From CAYMFD01 sp964389475 (GTDB lineage Bacteria; Bacteroidota; Bacteroidia; Chitinophagales; Saprospiraceae), in the NCBI GenBank assembly GCA_964389475.1, contig CAYMFD010000100.1, positions 1 through 14,090 on the forward strand: DNA of 14,090 nt, read 5' to 3'. Below are positions 1 through 8,341 of this stretch, one piece after another. The stretch's first letter is position 1. The number at the start of each line of letters is the position of its first letter. Under the pieces are notes generated by a model. The model was not told where the DNA came from, ran no database searches, and saw only the letters and a list, made by a program, of their open reading frames with translations. The translations under genes and the position numbers were made by a program.

Positions 1-13
1 AATATACAAAAAT

Positions 14-43
14 AGCCCGACTTACTCTACAGTAAGCCGGGCT
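14..43 (-). terminator. Rho-independent terminator after the carbonic anhydrase gene
   Basis: Inverted repeat with arms 14-25 and 32-43 and a 6-nt loop. Read on the minus strand, the single mismatch becomes a G-U wobble, giving a 12-bp stem (AGCCCGGCTTAC pairing with GTAAGTCGGGCT) followed by ATTTTT. It lies about 25 bp beyond the stop codon of the carbonic anhydrase gene. On the plus strand the stem is interrupted by an A/C mismatch but is also followed by four T residues, so it may also stop transcription arriving from the left. Confidence 0.85.
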
Positions 44-67
44 TTTATGTTGGATCAATGCTTACCG

Positions 68-817
68 CTAAAGCATAGTCACTTTACCTGTATTGAGGTC
101 ATAGATACCACCTACGATCTTGATCTCTCCTTTGTCCTCCATTTCTTTGAGGATAGGGCTTCTTTCTCTGATCTGATTCATGGTACGATTGATATTGCTT
201 TCGCACGCCATGTGGACAAATTCGGCATTCTTAGATGTACGATCGCCATCATACTCGATGCTTTCTACAGCAGGTCTGATCTTGCTAAGCATTGGTGTGA
301 TATTACCTAGTTTGACATCATCTACAGCTGCCTTTACAGCACCACATGCCTCGTGACCGAGTACCATGATGAGTTTAGAACCAGACACCTTACAGGCAAA
401 TTCCATACTACCAAGAATATCTTCGTTTACGAAATTACCCGCTACTCTAGCAACGAATAGGTCACCGATACCTCTGTCAAATACATCCTCAACCGGTACG
501 CGACTATCTACGCATGATAGTACGATGGCCTTAGGGAATTGACCTTCAGCGGCCTTTCGTACTTGCTGTGAGTGATCACGGGCAGTAAGGTCGTTACTTG
601 CAAAGCGAGCATTGCCGTCTTGAAGGGATTTGATAACGCTGTCTGGTGTAAGAGCATCTTGCTGCTCTTTGGTAAGTACATCCTCTATGAGTATAGCGTC
701 GTTGCTGATGACCGTGCTGTTATCTGGTAGGCTAGAGGTAGCAGCTGGTGGTGCTTGTGTGCATGACGAGAGTAGTACTACTCCCAGTGTCACGGCTAGT
801 GTGGCTGTTCTGAACAT
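68..817 (-). CDS. Beta-class carbonic anhydrase, predicted lipoprotein
   Basis: Zinc enzyme interconverting CO2 and bicarbonate. Numbered from the chosen start (249 residues), the protein shows the beta-class signature: Cys102-x-Asp104-Ser-Arg106 (SCVDSR) and His155-x-x-Cys158 (GHEACG). Cys102, His155 and Cys158 are the expected zinc ligands and Asp104/Arg106 the conserved dyad. The start at 817 was preferred over the upstream ATG at 862 because it gives a compact lipoprotein signal: a short MFR n-region, a hydrophobic core, and the lipobox LLSSC with the lipidated Cys at residue 19. Residues 20-60 are a low-complexity linker followed by a helix-rich segment typical of these enzymes. The mature enzyme is therefore predicted to be membrane-anchored on the periplasmic side rather than cytosolic. 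It stands alone, 142 bp downstream of the end of the giant surface-protein gene and followed by its own terminator. No clear ribosome binding site is visible, as is usual in Bacteroidota. Family assignment is secure. Lipidation is inferred. Confidence 0.95.
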   Translation of the reverse strand: MFRTATLAVTLGVVLLSSCTQAPPAATSSLPDNSTVISNDAILIEDVLTKEQQDALTPDSVIKSLQDGNARFASNDLTARDHSQQVRKAAEGQFPKAIVLSCVDSRVPVEDVFDRGIGDLFVARVAGNFVNEDILGSMEFACKVSGSKLIMVLGHEACGAVKAAVDDVKLGNITPMLSKIRPAVESIEYDGDRTSKNAEFVHMACESNINRTMNQIRERSPILKEMEDKGEIKIVGGIYDLNTGKVTML

Positions 818-959
818 GATTACTAATGGTATGATTGTTAATAAAATATCTACGATCACCACTACTTACAATATCGCAAATGATAGTGATGCTATTATAA
901 CCTTTTGTTTTCCCTAAAGTTCCTTAGCTCTTGTAAATATTTTTGTAGTAGTTAGACGC

Positions 960-3900
960 TTATCTCAAGACTGTAATATCACCTGCCTTTTGCTTGATGG
1001 TGCCATCGCTACTTTGGTAGCGGATGTAGTACATATAGACGCCATTAGCGACGGCAGTACCCGCACGATCACCGCTCCAGCCGATTGACGTAGCATTCGG
1101 GTCGTAGGGTGGGGCATCAAATACTAGGTTGCCCCAGCGATCGTATATCTGCCATTGTAAGACTTGTACTATGTCTGGATTGCTAGGTATCGTAATGGTC
1201 GAGTTTATAGTCGAGTTAGGGTTGAAAATATTAGGCATCACCCAGGGTACAGGCTCGATAAAGAGTGACAGTAAGATGGTGTCCGTTCCTGAGCATCCCT
1301 CAGCATCACTCACTATGAGTTGTACTTCTGTGTCGGTAGTTATCTGTAGGCTTATAAAGTCTGTCTCGTCAGTAACCACCGTACCTGCTATTATCCACTG
1401 GTAGGTGTAAGTGCCACTACCTCCATCTACCCGTGATGTGACTATATATTCGCTACCATCCTCACTGTTGAGCTCTGATGCCAATGCCACATTTATGGGT
1501 GTAACTCTAGTAATTTCTAAAGTTTCACTATATGTGCAATTGTTGACGTCTGAGAGGACCACCTGGTAGGAGCCAGGCAGTAAGTTGGCGAGTAGGTCCT
1601 CTGATACGACAGCACCGTCTAGCGAGATGCTACCGAGCAGGGTAGAGTCGATTAGGGTGATGTCGATGGCGCCTTGCGTCTCCTCACAGTCAGGGTCAAT
1701 ACTAGAGATGGTGTAGTCCAGTGGTGGGGTCTTGGTGATGGTAAAGTCTGCAGATACGCTAGGGCAGTAGTCGCCTGTTGCTATGGTATAAGTAGAGGTA
1801 GTACTGCCTACAGCCAGGGTACTAGGGTCCACCGTCGTACCACTTGACCATGAGCCTATCGGCGAAGCAGTGAATACATAAAGGTCGAGATTGATTAGTT
1901 CGTCATCTTCTGGGCATATGGACAAGGAGTCTTGGGAGAGTATCAGGGCTCTCTTTGACTCTGCCGTGAACGTGAGCACGTAACTCGTATCACAAGCGGT
2001 GAACAGTTGAGGTTCTGCTATTACTGTTACCTGGCCTTCGTAGCTAGGATCGACGACTAAGTTGCTACCGGTAAGTGATGCATTACCTTCTATTAGGGTG
2101 TAAGTTGCCGGCCTATTCATAGCTTCGAAGCCTTGTAGGTCGATAGAGTCAGCATCTATGCATAGGCCATCCGGTACGCTGTAGCTGTAGATGTCACAGT
2201 CGCACACCTCTGCCTGGACAGTGGTGGTGATCGTAACTGGTGAACAGGGGTAGTCATCTGACCGTCTAAGCACAACGGTAATCGGCATGGTATCCAAGAA
2301 TGCGACGGGGAACTCGATCAGCCCTGGTGCATTGACATTGAGTCGCTCCTCTGCGCCATTGATACTTATGATCACAGTTTGCGGGAATAGGCCGTTGATG
2401 ATCAAGGAGAAGTTGTAGCTATTACCCACACATATAGGTCCAAATGGTGGCAGTACTAGATTGACACCGCCCTCTAGTCGGATGGGTTGGCTAATGCCCA
2501 ATACCGCACAGTCTGCGTCTAATATGGGATTACCATCTTGGTCCACTGGACCCACGTAAGCGGTGACCCAGTAGATCAGAGGTACTGCAATATTAAAGGC
2601 ATGTACAAAAGTGCCGCTCGCGCTGAACTGCAGTATACTACCTATGCTATCAGCACTACCACTATGCAAAATGTAAAGCAGGGTGTCACCATCACTTACG
2701 GTGGCTCCGACAAGCTCATCTACAGTAAAACTATCGTCTCGACATACGGTGAGGGTGTCGATAGATAGGTCTGGTGCGATATTACTACAATCGCAGTCGA
2801 TCACGATCGTATCCGATACAGGAGGGCAGTTGCCACTACTGACTAAGGCCACAAAGGCTAGGTCTGGGTCTACATTAGTAAATACAAAGGTAGCGTCACC
2901 GCTTGTCGTCCCATTGATCGTGTAGGTACCATCACCACCTGCGACGGAGACCTCTACCTCGGCGCTGCTCCCGTCGGCATTGCAGGAGAAATTGATCTCC
3001 GTGATCTCCAGCGTAGGCGTGATACTGAGTTGAAAGCTATCGACGTCATTACAGAAGAAGGAAGGGCCTTCCATAATGATGGTCGTTACATCAGCTAGTG
3101 GACTACTGATCTCTACGCTGTCACCTACCTCCGTGATGGTAAAGCTGGGGTTGGTAGAGGTGAAGCCTAGTCGCTGACCCCTCAGTATTGCTGGTACGGT
3201 GATAGCGTTTTGGCAGACGTCAAGATCTTGATAGCCGGAGAAGTCAAGTGGCTCCAGGATGATCAGGTTGATGGTGTCGATATCAAGACAGGCAGCGCGA
3301 CTATTACGCGTCTCGATAAGATAGTTGCCTGGGGCATCGAAGGTGTACGCAAGGCCTATACTATCATCCCGAACTAAGGTGATACTACCAGGACCGGACA
3401 GTAGTCGTACCTCTGTGATTACATTGGGTATTTGCTCTTGGTTGGTAAGTAGGAGGGTGTCAAAACACTGCTCTATCATATCTGCATACAGTACGTCATA
3501 GTCGTCGTACCATGTGACAGGCACACCGCTGGTAAAGTCTAGGCATGGATCACTAAGGTCTATGGACCCACTACCATCGTTATCACCCACTACATAGGTG
3601 ATGAAGTAGGTCGTATCGACGACTAGAGGAGCCTCGAATACGAAAGTGCCACTCGTGTTTTGGCGAAAAATATTGCCGATTACCGTCGGCGAACCGTCGT
3701 GCAATACGTAGACACCCGCATCATTACCGTCTAGGATGGCATCACCGTCCGCTGTCAGTCTCGCAGTGTCTAGGGTGCCGCAAAACTCCAGTGCTGTGGA
3801 GGTAAGTGTGCCTGCATCGGTCGTACAGTCGCAGTTGCGAGATCCTGCGATAGTTGCGATCTCACAACCATTGCTATCGGTAACTACTAGTGAGTAAGTA

Positions 3901-6900
3901 TCCCCGGATACGAATAGGCCAGACTCGTATTGGCTGCCTGTAATCATGGCGCCATCGACCGAGTAGGGTGGCGTACCGCCTGTGATGTCAAAAGATACCG
4001 TGTAGTCTTGTCCCTGGCAGTTTTCGCTGATATTGGTAACCTGGCCCTGTGGCAATACTTCGATACTTATGGTCGCTGTCGTCGCACAGCCACTCACGGT
4101 ACTCGTGGCGTCTATCAAGTGGATGCCTTCGCTACCACCATCGAATACCAAGATACCGGGTGTAGCATCATCAAGGTTACCGTCTTGTTGAGGGGATGTG
4201 GGGTTGTATGTCCATGTGACGATAGCACCTGGATCTGTAAGGGCGGTAATGACTTCACTGCTGCTACAGCTACGTAGGTCAGGACCTAGGTCTACACTAG
4301 GATGGTCGATCCAGACGACCTCTGTGCCAGGTGCAACGGACAAGCAGGGATCATTGAGGTCGACGCCACCACTACCGTCGTCATTACCTACTACGTACGA
4401 TATATAGTAGGTCTGCCCAGTAATCATGCCCGGTAGTAGACCGAATGCTCCGCTTGTATTTTGGTCTAGTATAGTCCCTAGTACATTGCCAGCAGCATCG
4501 TGCAGGATGTATATCCCCACATCCGTATTGTCGAGGGTGGAGCCTGATACGGTGCTCGTGGCTAGCTGGTCGCTACATGCGGTGATAGGGCCTGTGGGTA
4601 CGCTGCCTGCGTCACTGATACAGCCACAGTTATCCGTGCCACTCTCCACTATGGGGTTGCAAATACTGCTTTCGGTGACGGTAAAGCTGTAGGGAGTGCC
4701 GATCGTAACCGGGCCGGATGTGTAGGTACTCCCACTTGTAGAGTTTCCGTCCACGAGGTAGGGCGGAGTACCGCCCTCAATATCAAATGATACCGTATAG
4801 GTGCCGTTAGCAGGATCACATGTCGTCGCCACATTACTGAGTTCAAATGTAGGTGCGACATCTATCGTCACCTCATCAAAGTAGGTGCAAGGTCCCAGCG
4901 TCAGTTCAAATCTCATCACATACTGTCCAGGTTCGCTAAAATCTGCCGTCGTAATATCATTCGTCAAGCTAGCAAGGGTCACCAGCCCACCGGTAGGTGC
5001 ACTGGTCGTACTCCAGATGGCAGCGCCAGAGAGGCCCACTGGAAGGGTGTAGGTAGCCCCAAGGACTAGCGACTGATCGCAAGTGACTGGATCACTGTCG
5101 ATCGCTGCTACGATGTCTACGTTGGGATACCACACAACGGGCTGACCCAGTGCGACACTTAGGCATGGATCGGCTAGATCTACGCTGCCACTGCCGTCGT
5201 CATCACCGACCACGTAGGATATATAGTAGGTAGTGCCGAATACTATGCTAGGCTGATAAGTGAATGTACCCGTCGCATTCCTATCAATGATGGCACCCAG
5301 AGTACTGCCTGCATCGGTATGTAGTATGAATTCGCCAATATCATTGCCATCAAGTGTAGCGTCATTATTAAAAATGCTGATTGCGGGTAGAGTTTCATCA
5401 CATAGTTCGATGGGTGTAGCATCCATAGTCCCGGCATCCGTCACACATGAGCAGAACTCTTGGACGAATATATCGCCGCCACAACCATTAGCATCTTCGT
5501 AAGGAGTGACGACGGCTGTACCACTGGTGTAGGGTGGTGAGGTATATACGTTACCCGTTATGACCGTGCCAAATACAGTGTAGGGAGCCGTACCGCCTGT
5601 GAAGGTGATTTCGATTGTAAACTCTCCATTAGCGCAGGTGACGACCTCACTAGCCGTCGGGGCATCAAAGACGTCAAACGAAAAGATCTCAACTGTATCG
5701 CAATTATTAAAATTTTTGAATAGCTCGACCGTGTAAGTACCGGGTAGGTCGACTGTCCAGGCAGTCTGTACAGCGAAAGGGTTAGCAAAGGTAATCGTGC
5801 CTGGCCCCGACAGCTGTGTGTACTCGATCTGGTTGGACGAGCCATTCGTAGAGCCAAAGAAGGTACTTCCCGGCATACAGTACGTTGGGTCGGCATTGGC
5901 CGTTGCAGGGACAGGGATCGTAGCATCAGCCGTCCAGCACACGCTAGACGTACCACACTGGTTCGTTGCGTCTACACACACTTGGAGGCTGCCATTACCG
6001 GTCACCTCCACATCTACATTATCTCCATTGTCAGCGATGATGACGCCAGGACCATTAGTAGTCCAGACGTAGGTGGTATTGGGGTCGGGATTGGTAATAG
6101 CAACATTGGATACTACATTATCGCAAAAAGTGAATGGCCCTGTCAAAGTGGGTGGGACACTGGCTGGCAGTAGCTCTATGGTGGCCTCATCAAAAGTGAT
6201 GCAACCATTGACTTCCTTGGTGAGTCGCACGACATAGGTGCCTGGTAGGTCGGCTGTCCACGAGGTGGCGACGATACTAGCATTAAAGAATGTGATGGTA
6301 CCTGGGCCGCTGATCTGCTCCCATAGCATAGAGGTACTCCCACCATTGGGATTACCCGCGAAGAAGCCCATCGGTAGGCAGTAGGTCGCTTGGGCATTGG
6401 TAGATGGAGGAGCTGGGTCAGTGACGGTGATCGTAATGCAGTCTTGCGAGGTGCCACAGGCATTGGTAAGGTCAGCGCAGATGGTGATCTGGCCAGGGCC
6501 GCTCGTCGTAAAGTCTACTTCATCATTGTTATTAGCTGTGATGGAGCCTGGTCCAGTAATCGTCCAGCTGTAGGTATCACCAGGTTGGGCATTGGTCACG
6601 GTGACCGTACCTCCATTGCCCGTACATACACCTATAGGTCCGGCCAGTATGGGTGTAGCAGCCGCGGGGAGTACATTTATCGTTGCGCAGCTTTGACTGT
6701 TGTCACAGTCTTCTGCTATCGATACACAGATGTTGATATCAAAAATATCTGAGAAGGGATTAATGACTATTTCGCCTGTAGAACTGTCAAAGAATAGGGT
6801 GGCAAATGCTCCGGAGCTCGTGGCAAGTTGGTAAGTCAATGACGGATCGTAGTTGGTTATAGGGACCCTGTAGGTAGTACCGACACACATGGTCGCCGGC

Positions 6901-7892
6901 CAATTTATCGTAGGCGCAGGCAGATTTGGAGAGATGGTGACCAGCGTGCAGTTATCTGATAAGTCTCCACAGAATACGTCATTGACGATATCCTGCTGTA
7001 CATTGGGTATCGTGTAACCACCAGATGCCGGTGGGAGGGATCCTATATCACTCAATAAATAGCTCAATCCGCATATCCGGTAAGTACCAGGTGGCGAAGT
7101 TGTCAGGTCGATGATATCGTTTCGTTCGATGACGATACCCGTGCTAAAGTCACTGACGAAGTAGGTCACGCCGTAATCTGTGCTGGGTGGTGGCGGTCCG
7201 ATCCATGACGGCGTCAGATTGTCAAAAAGCAAATTGCTGCTTCCCTCACATTCTGATACCAAGATAGGGCCGACGGTCGAAAGGTCTCCAGGATCGCATG
7301 ATGTACAAGCTCCCAAGGTGTTACACGCTAGACCAGCGCTATTGCAAAATGTGAGCTCCCAATCATCGATGGTATGTGGGTCTCCAGCTACAAAGTCTTC
7401 ACCTCTCAATGTGTAAGTACCATTGGCACAGCCCGTAAAATCTTCTAGGCACTGGCCATCGCTAGGATAGTAAGTGCCTGTAAAAGTCTGATTGGAGGCA
7501 AAATTGTAGGCGTTAGGATCAAATACGGCAGGGTAACCTGGGTCGGGCTGAGCAGTCACTCCACAGGGTACAAATCTGATGTCAAAGACGAGGTTTTGAT
7601 TTACTCCAAAACCTAAATCCCGCTCTATAAGTGCTATTTGGTCACCACTCGGGGTTATCAAAACTAAATCGATCTCTTCGATAGCATCAGAGTTCAGTAC
7701 TATGGATACTTCGCAGATGTCTTGGCCGTTGACACCCAGCTGATCGTCTGTAAGCCCCCCTATATCTAGGTCCGATGTGCCTATGCCACTGTTGGGTACA
7801 GTTATAGGGCAGTTAGTACAGGTACACTGACCTAGTACTGCATTAGTTATCAGTAGGTAAATGAAAGTAATGGCAATGTGGGGTAGGTACAT
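960..7892 (-). CDS. Giant modular surface protein with P-domain, Ig/PKD-like repeats and T9SS type B (gliding-type) C-terminal sorting domain
   Basis: A 2310-residue secreted protein of adhesin type. No enzyme domain is recognised. Residues 1-21 form a signal peptide, with probable cleavage before Gln22. Residues about 28-185 resemble the proprotein-convertase P-domain (a beta-sandwich ending near DDWELTFC, Trp178). Residues 409-747 are two tandem pairs of roughly 85-residue Ig/PKD-like units starting near 409, 494, 579 and 662, with recurring SGPGTITF and DLPGTY motifs. A compound module then repeats: a GGTPPY-type domain ending in Cys-x-Cys, a roughly 105-residue repeat (816-922, 1091-1195, 1356-1462, 1702-1806), then an Ig-like domain. 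Residues 2058-2133 resemble a SprB repeat. Residues 2216-2310 are the type B (gliding_CTERM) sorting domain, with the typical IYDRWGNLVF and NGVYMYYI motifs. The expected route is Sec export, then T9SS across the outer membrane with retention at the surface or release. Many Cys occur in pairs, so disulfides are likely. A role in adhesion, matrix or gliding is inferred from architecture only. Confidence 0.93.
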   Translation of the reverse strand: MYLPHIAITFIYLLITNAVLGQCTCTNCPITVPNSGIGTSDLDIGGLTDDQLGVNGQDICEVSIVLNSDAIEEIDLVLITPSGDQIALIERDLGFGVNQNLVFDIRFVPCGVTAQPDPGYPAVFDPNAYNFASNQTFTGTYYPSDGQCLEDFTGCANGTYTLRGEDFVAGDPHTIDDWELTFCNSAGLACNTLGACTSCDPGDLSTVGPILVSECEGSSNLLFDNLTPSWIGPPPPSTDYGVTYFVSDFSTGIVIERNDIIDLTTSPPGTYRICGLSYLLSDIGSLPPASGGYTIPNVQQDIVNDVFCGDLSDNCTLVTISPNLPAPTINWPATMCVGTTYRVPITNYDPSLTYQLATSSGAFATLFFDSSTGEIVINPFSDIFDINICVSIAEDCDNSQSCATINVLPAAATPILAGPIGVCTGNGGTVTVTNAQPGDTYSWTITGPGSITANNNDEVDFTTSGPGQITICADLTNACGTSQDCITITVTDPAPPSTNAQATYCLPMGFFAGNPNGGSTSMLWEQISGPGTITFFNASIVATSWTADLPGTYVVRLTKEVNGCITFDEATIELLPASVPPTLTGPFTFCDNVVSNVAITNPDPNTTYVWTTNGPGVIIADNGDNVDVEVTGNGSLQVCVDATNQCGTSSVCWTADATIPVPATANADPTYCMPGSTFFGSTNGSSNQIEYTQLSGPGTITFANPFAVQTAWTVDLPGTYTVELFKNFNNCDTVEIFSFDVFDAPTASEVVTCANGEFTIEITFTGGTAPYTVFGTVITGNVYTSPPYTSGTAVVTPYEDANGCGGDIFVQEFCSCVTDAGTMDATPIELCDETLPAISIFNNDATLDGNDIGEFILHTDAGSTLGAIIDRNATGTFTYQPSIVFGTTYYISYVVGDDDGSGSVDLADPCLSVALGQPVVWYPNVDIVAAIDSDPVTCDQSLVLGATYTLPVGLSGAAIWSTTSAPTGGLVTLASLTNDITTADFSEPGQYVMRFELTLGPCTYFDEVTIDVAPTFELSNVATTCDPANGTYTVSFDIEGGTPPYLVDGNSTSGSTYTSGPVTIGTPYSFTVTESSICNPIVESGTDNCGCISDAGSVPTGPITACSDQLATSTVSGSTLDNTDVGIYILHDAAGNVLGTILDQNTSGAFGLLPGMITGQTYYISYVVGNDDGSGGVDLNDPCLSVAPGTEVVWIDHPSVDLGPDLRSCSSSEVITALTDPGAIVTWTYNPTSPQQDGNLDDATPGILVFDGGSEGIHLIDATSTVSGCATTATISIEVLPQGQVTNISENCQGQDYTVSFDITGGTPPYSVDGAMITGSQYESGLFVSGDTYSLVVTDSNGCEIATIAGSRNCDCTTDAGTLTSTALEFCGTLDTARLTADGDAILDGNDAGVYVLHDGSPTVIGNIFRQNTSGTFVFEAPLVVDTTYFITYVVGDNDGSGSIDLSDPCLDFTSGVPVTWYDDYDVLYADMIEQCFDTLLLTNQEQIPNVITEVRLLSGPGSITLVRDDSIGLAYTFDAPGNYLIETRNSRAACLDIDTINLIILEPLDFSGYQDLDVCQNAITVPAILRGQRLGFTSTNPSFTITEVGDSVEISSPLADVTTIIMEGPSFFCNDVDSFQLSITPTLEITEINFSCNADGSSAEVEVSVAGGDGTYTINGTTSGDATFVFTNVDPDLAFVALVSSGNCPPVSDTIVIDCDCSNIAPDLSIDTLTVCRDDSFTVDELVGATVSDGDTLLYILHSGSADSIGSILQFSASGTFVHAFNIAVPLIYWVTAYVGPVDQDGNPILDADCAVLGISQPIRLEGGVNLVLPPFGPICVGNSYNFSLIINGLFPQTVIISINGAEERLNVNAPGLIEFPVAFLDTMPITVVLRRSDDYPCSPVTITTTVQAEVCDCDIYSYSVPDGLCIDADSIDLQGFEAMNRPATYTLIEGNASLTGSNLVVDPSYEGQVTVIAEPQLFTACDTSYVLTFTAESKRALILSQDSLSICPEDDELINLDLYVFTASPIGSWSSGTTVDPSTLAVGSTTSTYTIATGDYCPSVSADFTITKTPPLDYTISSIDPDCEETQGAIDITLIDSTLLGSISLDGAVVSEDLLANLLPGSYQVVLSDVNNCTYSETLEITRVTPINVALASELNSEDGSEYIVTSRVDGGSGTYTYQWIIAGTVVTDETDFISLQITTDTEVQLIVSDAEGCSGTDTILLSLFIEPVPWVMPNIFNPNSTINSTITIPSNPDIVQVLQWQIYDRWGNLVFDAPPYDPNATSIGWSGDRAGTAVANGVYMYYIRYQSSDGTIKQKAGDITVLR
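2475..2789 (-). repeat. Repeat module copy 4 of 4 in the giant surface protein (divergent)
   Basis: Encodes residues 1702-1806. It keeps the Cys-x-Cys start (CDCSNIAP), the YILHSG strand and the same spacing. The core has drifted to WVTAYVGPVDQDGNPILDADC and it ends at PIRL instead of PVVWY. It is recognisable as the same module by position, length and the YILH and acidic-loop motifs. Confidence 0.75.
3507..3827 (-). repeat. Repeat module copy 3 of 4 in the giant surface protein
   Basis: Encodes residues 1356-1462, from CTTDAG to PVTWY. It carries YVLHD, TYFITYVVGDNDGSGSIDL and SDPCLD. Preceded, like the other copies, by a GGTPPY-type domain that ends in Cys-x-Cys. Confidence 0.85.
4308..4622 (-). 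repeat. Repeat module copy 2 of 4 in the giant surface protein
   Basis: Encodes residues 1091-1195, begins at CISDAG and ends at EVVWI. It carries YILHD, TYYISYVVGNDDGSGGVDL and NDPCLS. At protein level it is the closest match to copy 1. The DNA has diverged at many synonymous sites, so the duplication is not recent. Confidence 0.85.
5127..5447 (-). repeat. Repeat module copy 1 of 4 in the giant surface protein
   Basis: Encodes residues 816-922. It begins at the second Cys of a Cys-x-Cys motif followed by VTDAG, and continues through a segment with FILHTD and GTFTY. It ends with TYYISYVVGDDDGSGSVDL, then ADPCLS and PVVWY. The Asp/Gly-rich stretch looks like a metal-binding loop, but this is inference. 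Confidence 0.85.
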
Positions 7893-8341
7893 AGACTGGC
7901 TTTTGCAATAATCAGCAATCTGTATGTGTACCCTTATTATGATGTTAATCTGACAAATGTTGTAAATAAAACAAAATGATTCATCGGCGCTACCATTTGT
8001 ATCGTTTGGAGGGAAAGCGTTTCATAGTGTTTTGGAACCACTGTTTCCGAAAAACGGACTGGTAGTGGCAGGAACACCTATCTGCTACCATCTTAACTCA
8101 AGAGTACCACATTAATATTAGTGATGACTTTTTAGTAGGCAAGCCGACACTCGTAAATATGGCCGTAGTCATGCGAGTATTGGTAACGAAGTCTAGTCGC
8201 AATGCAACTACAATATCTGCAGGATTTTCAGGTTGAGGTGGTATTGTATCCCTTTGAAGCAGCAGGAGATGATCACCAAGCTAGAGCAAGCACTTTCGGC
8301 TGTCCAGACGTAGGATTACTCTAAGGACTTGCACGACTACT
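7893..8341. other. 449-bp spacer with no recognised gene
   Basis: Lies between the carboxypeptidase gene and the surface-protein gene, both read on the minus strand, so it should hold the 3' end of the former and the promoter of the latter. No convincing Bacteroidota promoter (TAnnTTTG with an upstream TTG) or T-run terminator was found. Around 8038-8090 there are overlapping weak inverted repeats: CCACT at 8038-8042 with AGTGG at 8064-8068, and TGGTAG at 8060-8065 with CTACCA at 8085-8090. The last 120 bp on the plus strand read as a protein-like frame interrupted by a stop, which may be a gene relic (see findings). Confidence 0.5.

Noticed and set aside
863..959. TATAAT at 894-899 on the minus strand, and TATCATTTG nearer the carbonic anhydrase start
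   Set aside because: TATAAT has no matching -35 element, and the second site is one base off the Bacteroidota spacing. The gene must have a promoter near here, but I cannot choose one.
2475..7000. CRISPR-like or recent tandem DNA repeats within the giant gene
   Set aside because: The repetition is at protein level, with units of 85-350 residues and many synonymous differences. There are no short identical repeats with unique spacers.
7893..8000. Possible promoter for the giant gene (ACATTTG preceded by TTTTG on the minus strand)
   Set aside because: The -7-like box lacks the conserved T of TAnnTTTG, and the upstream TTG is only about 12 bases away instead of around 20, so it is not supportable.
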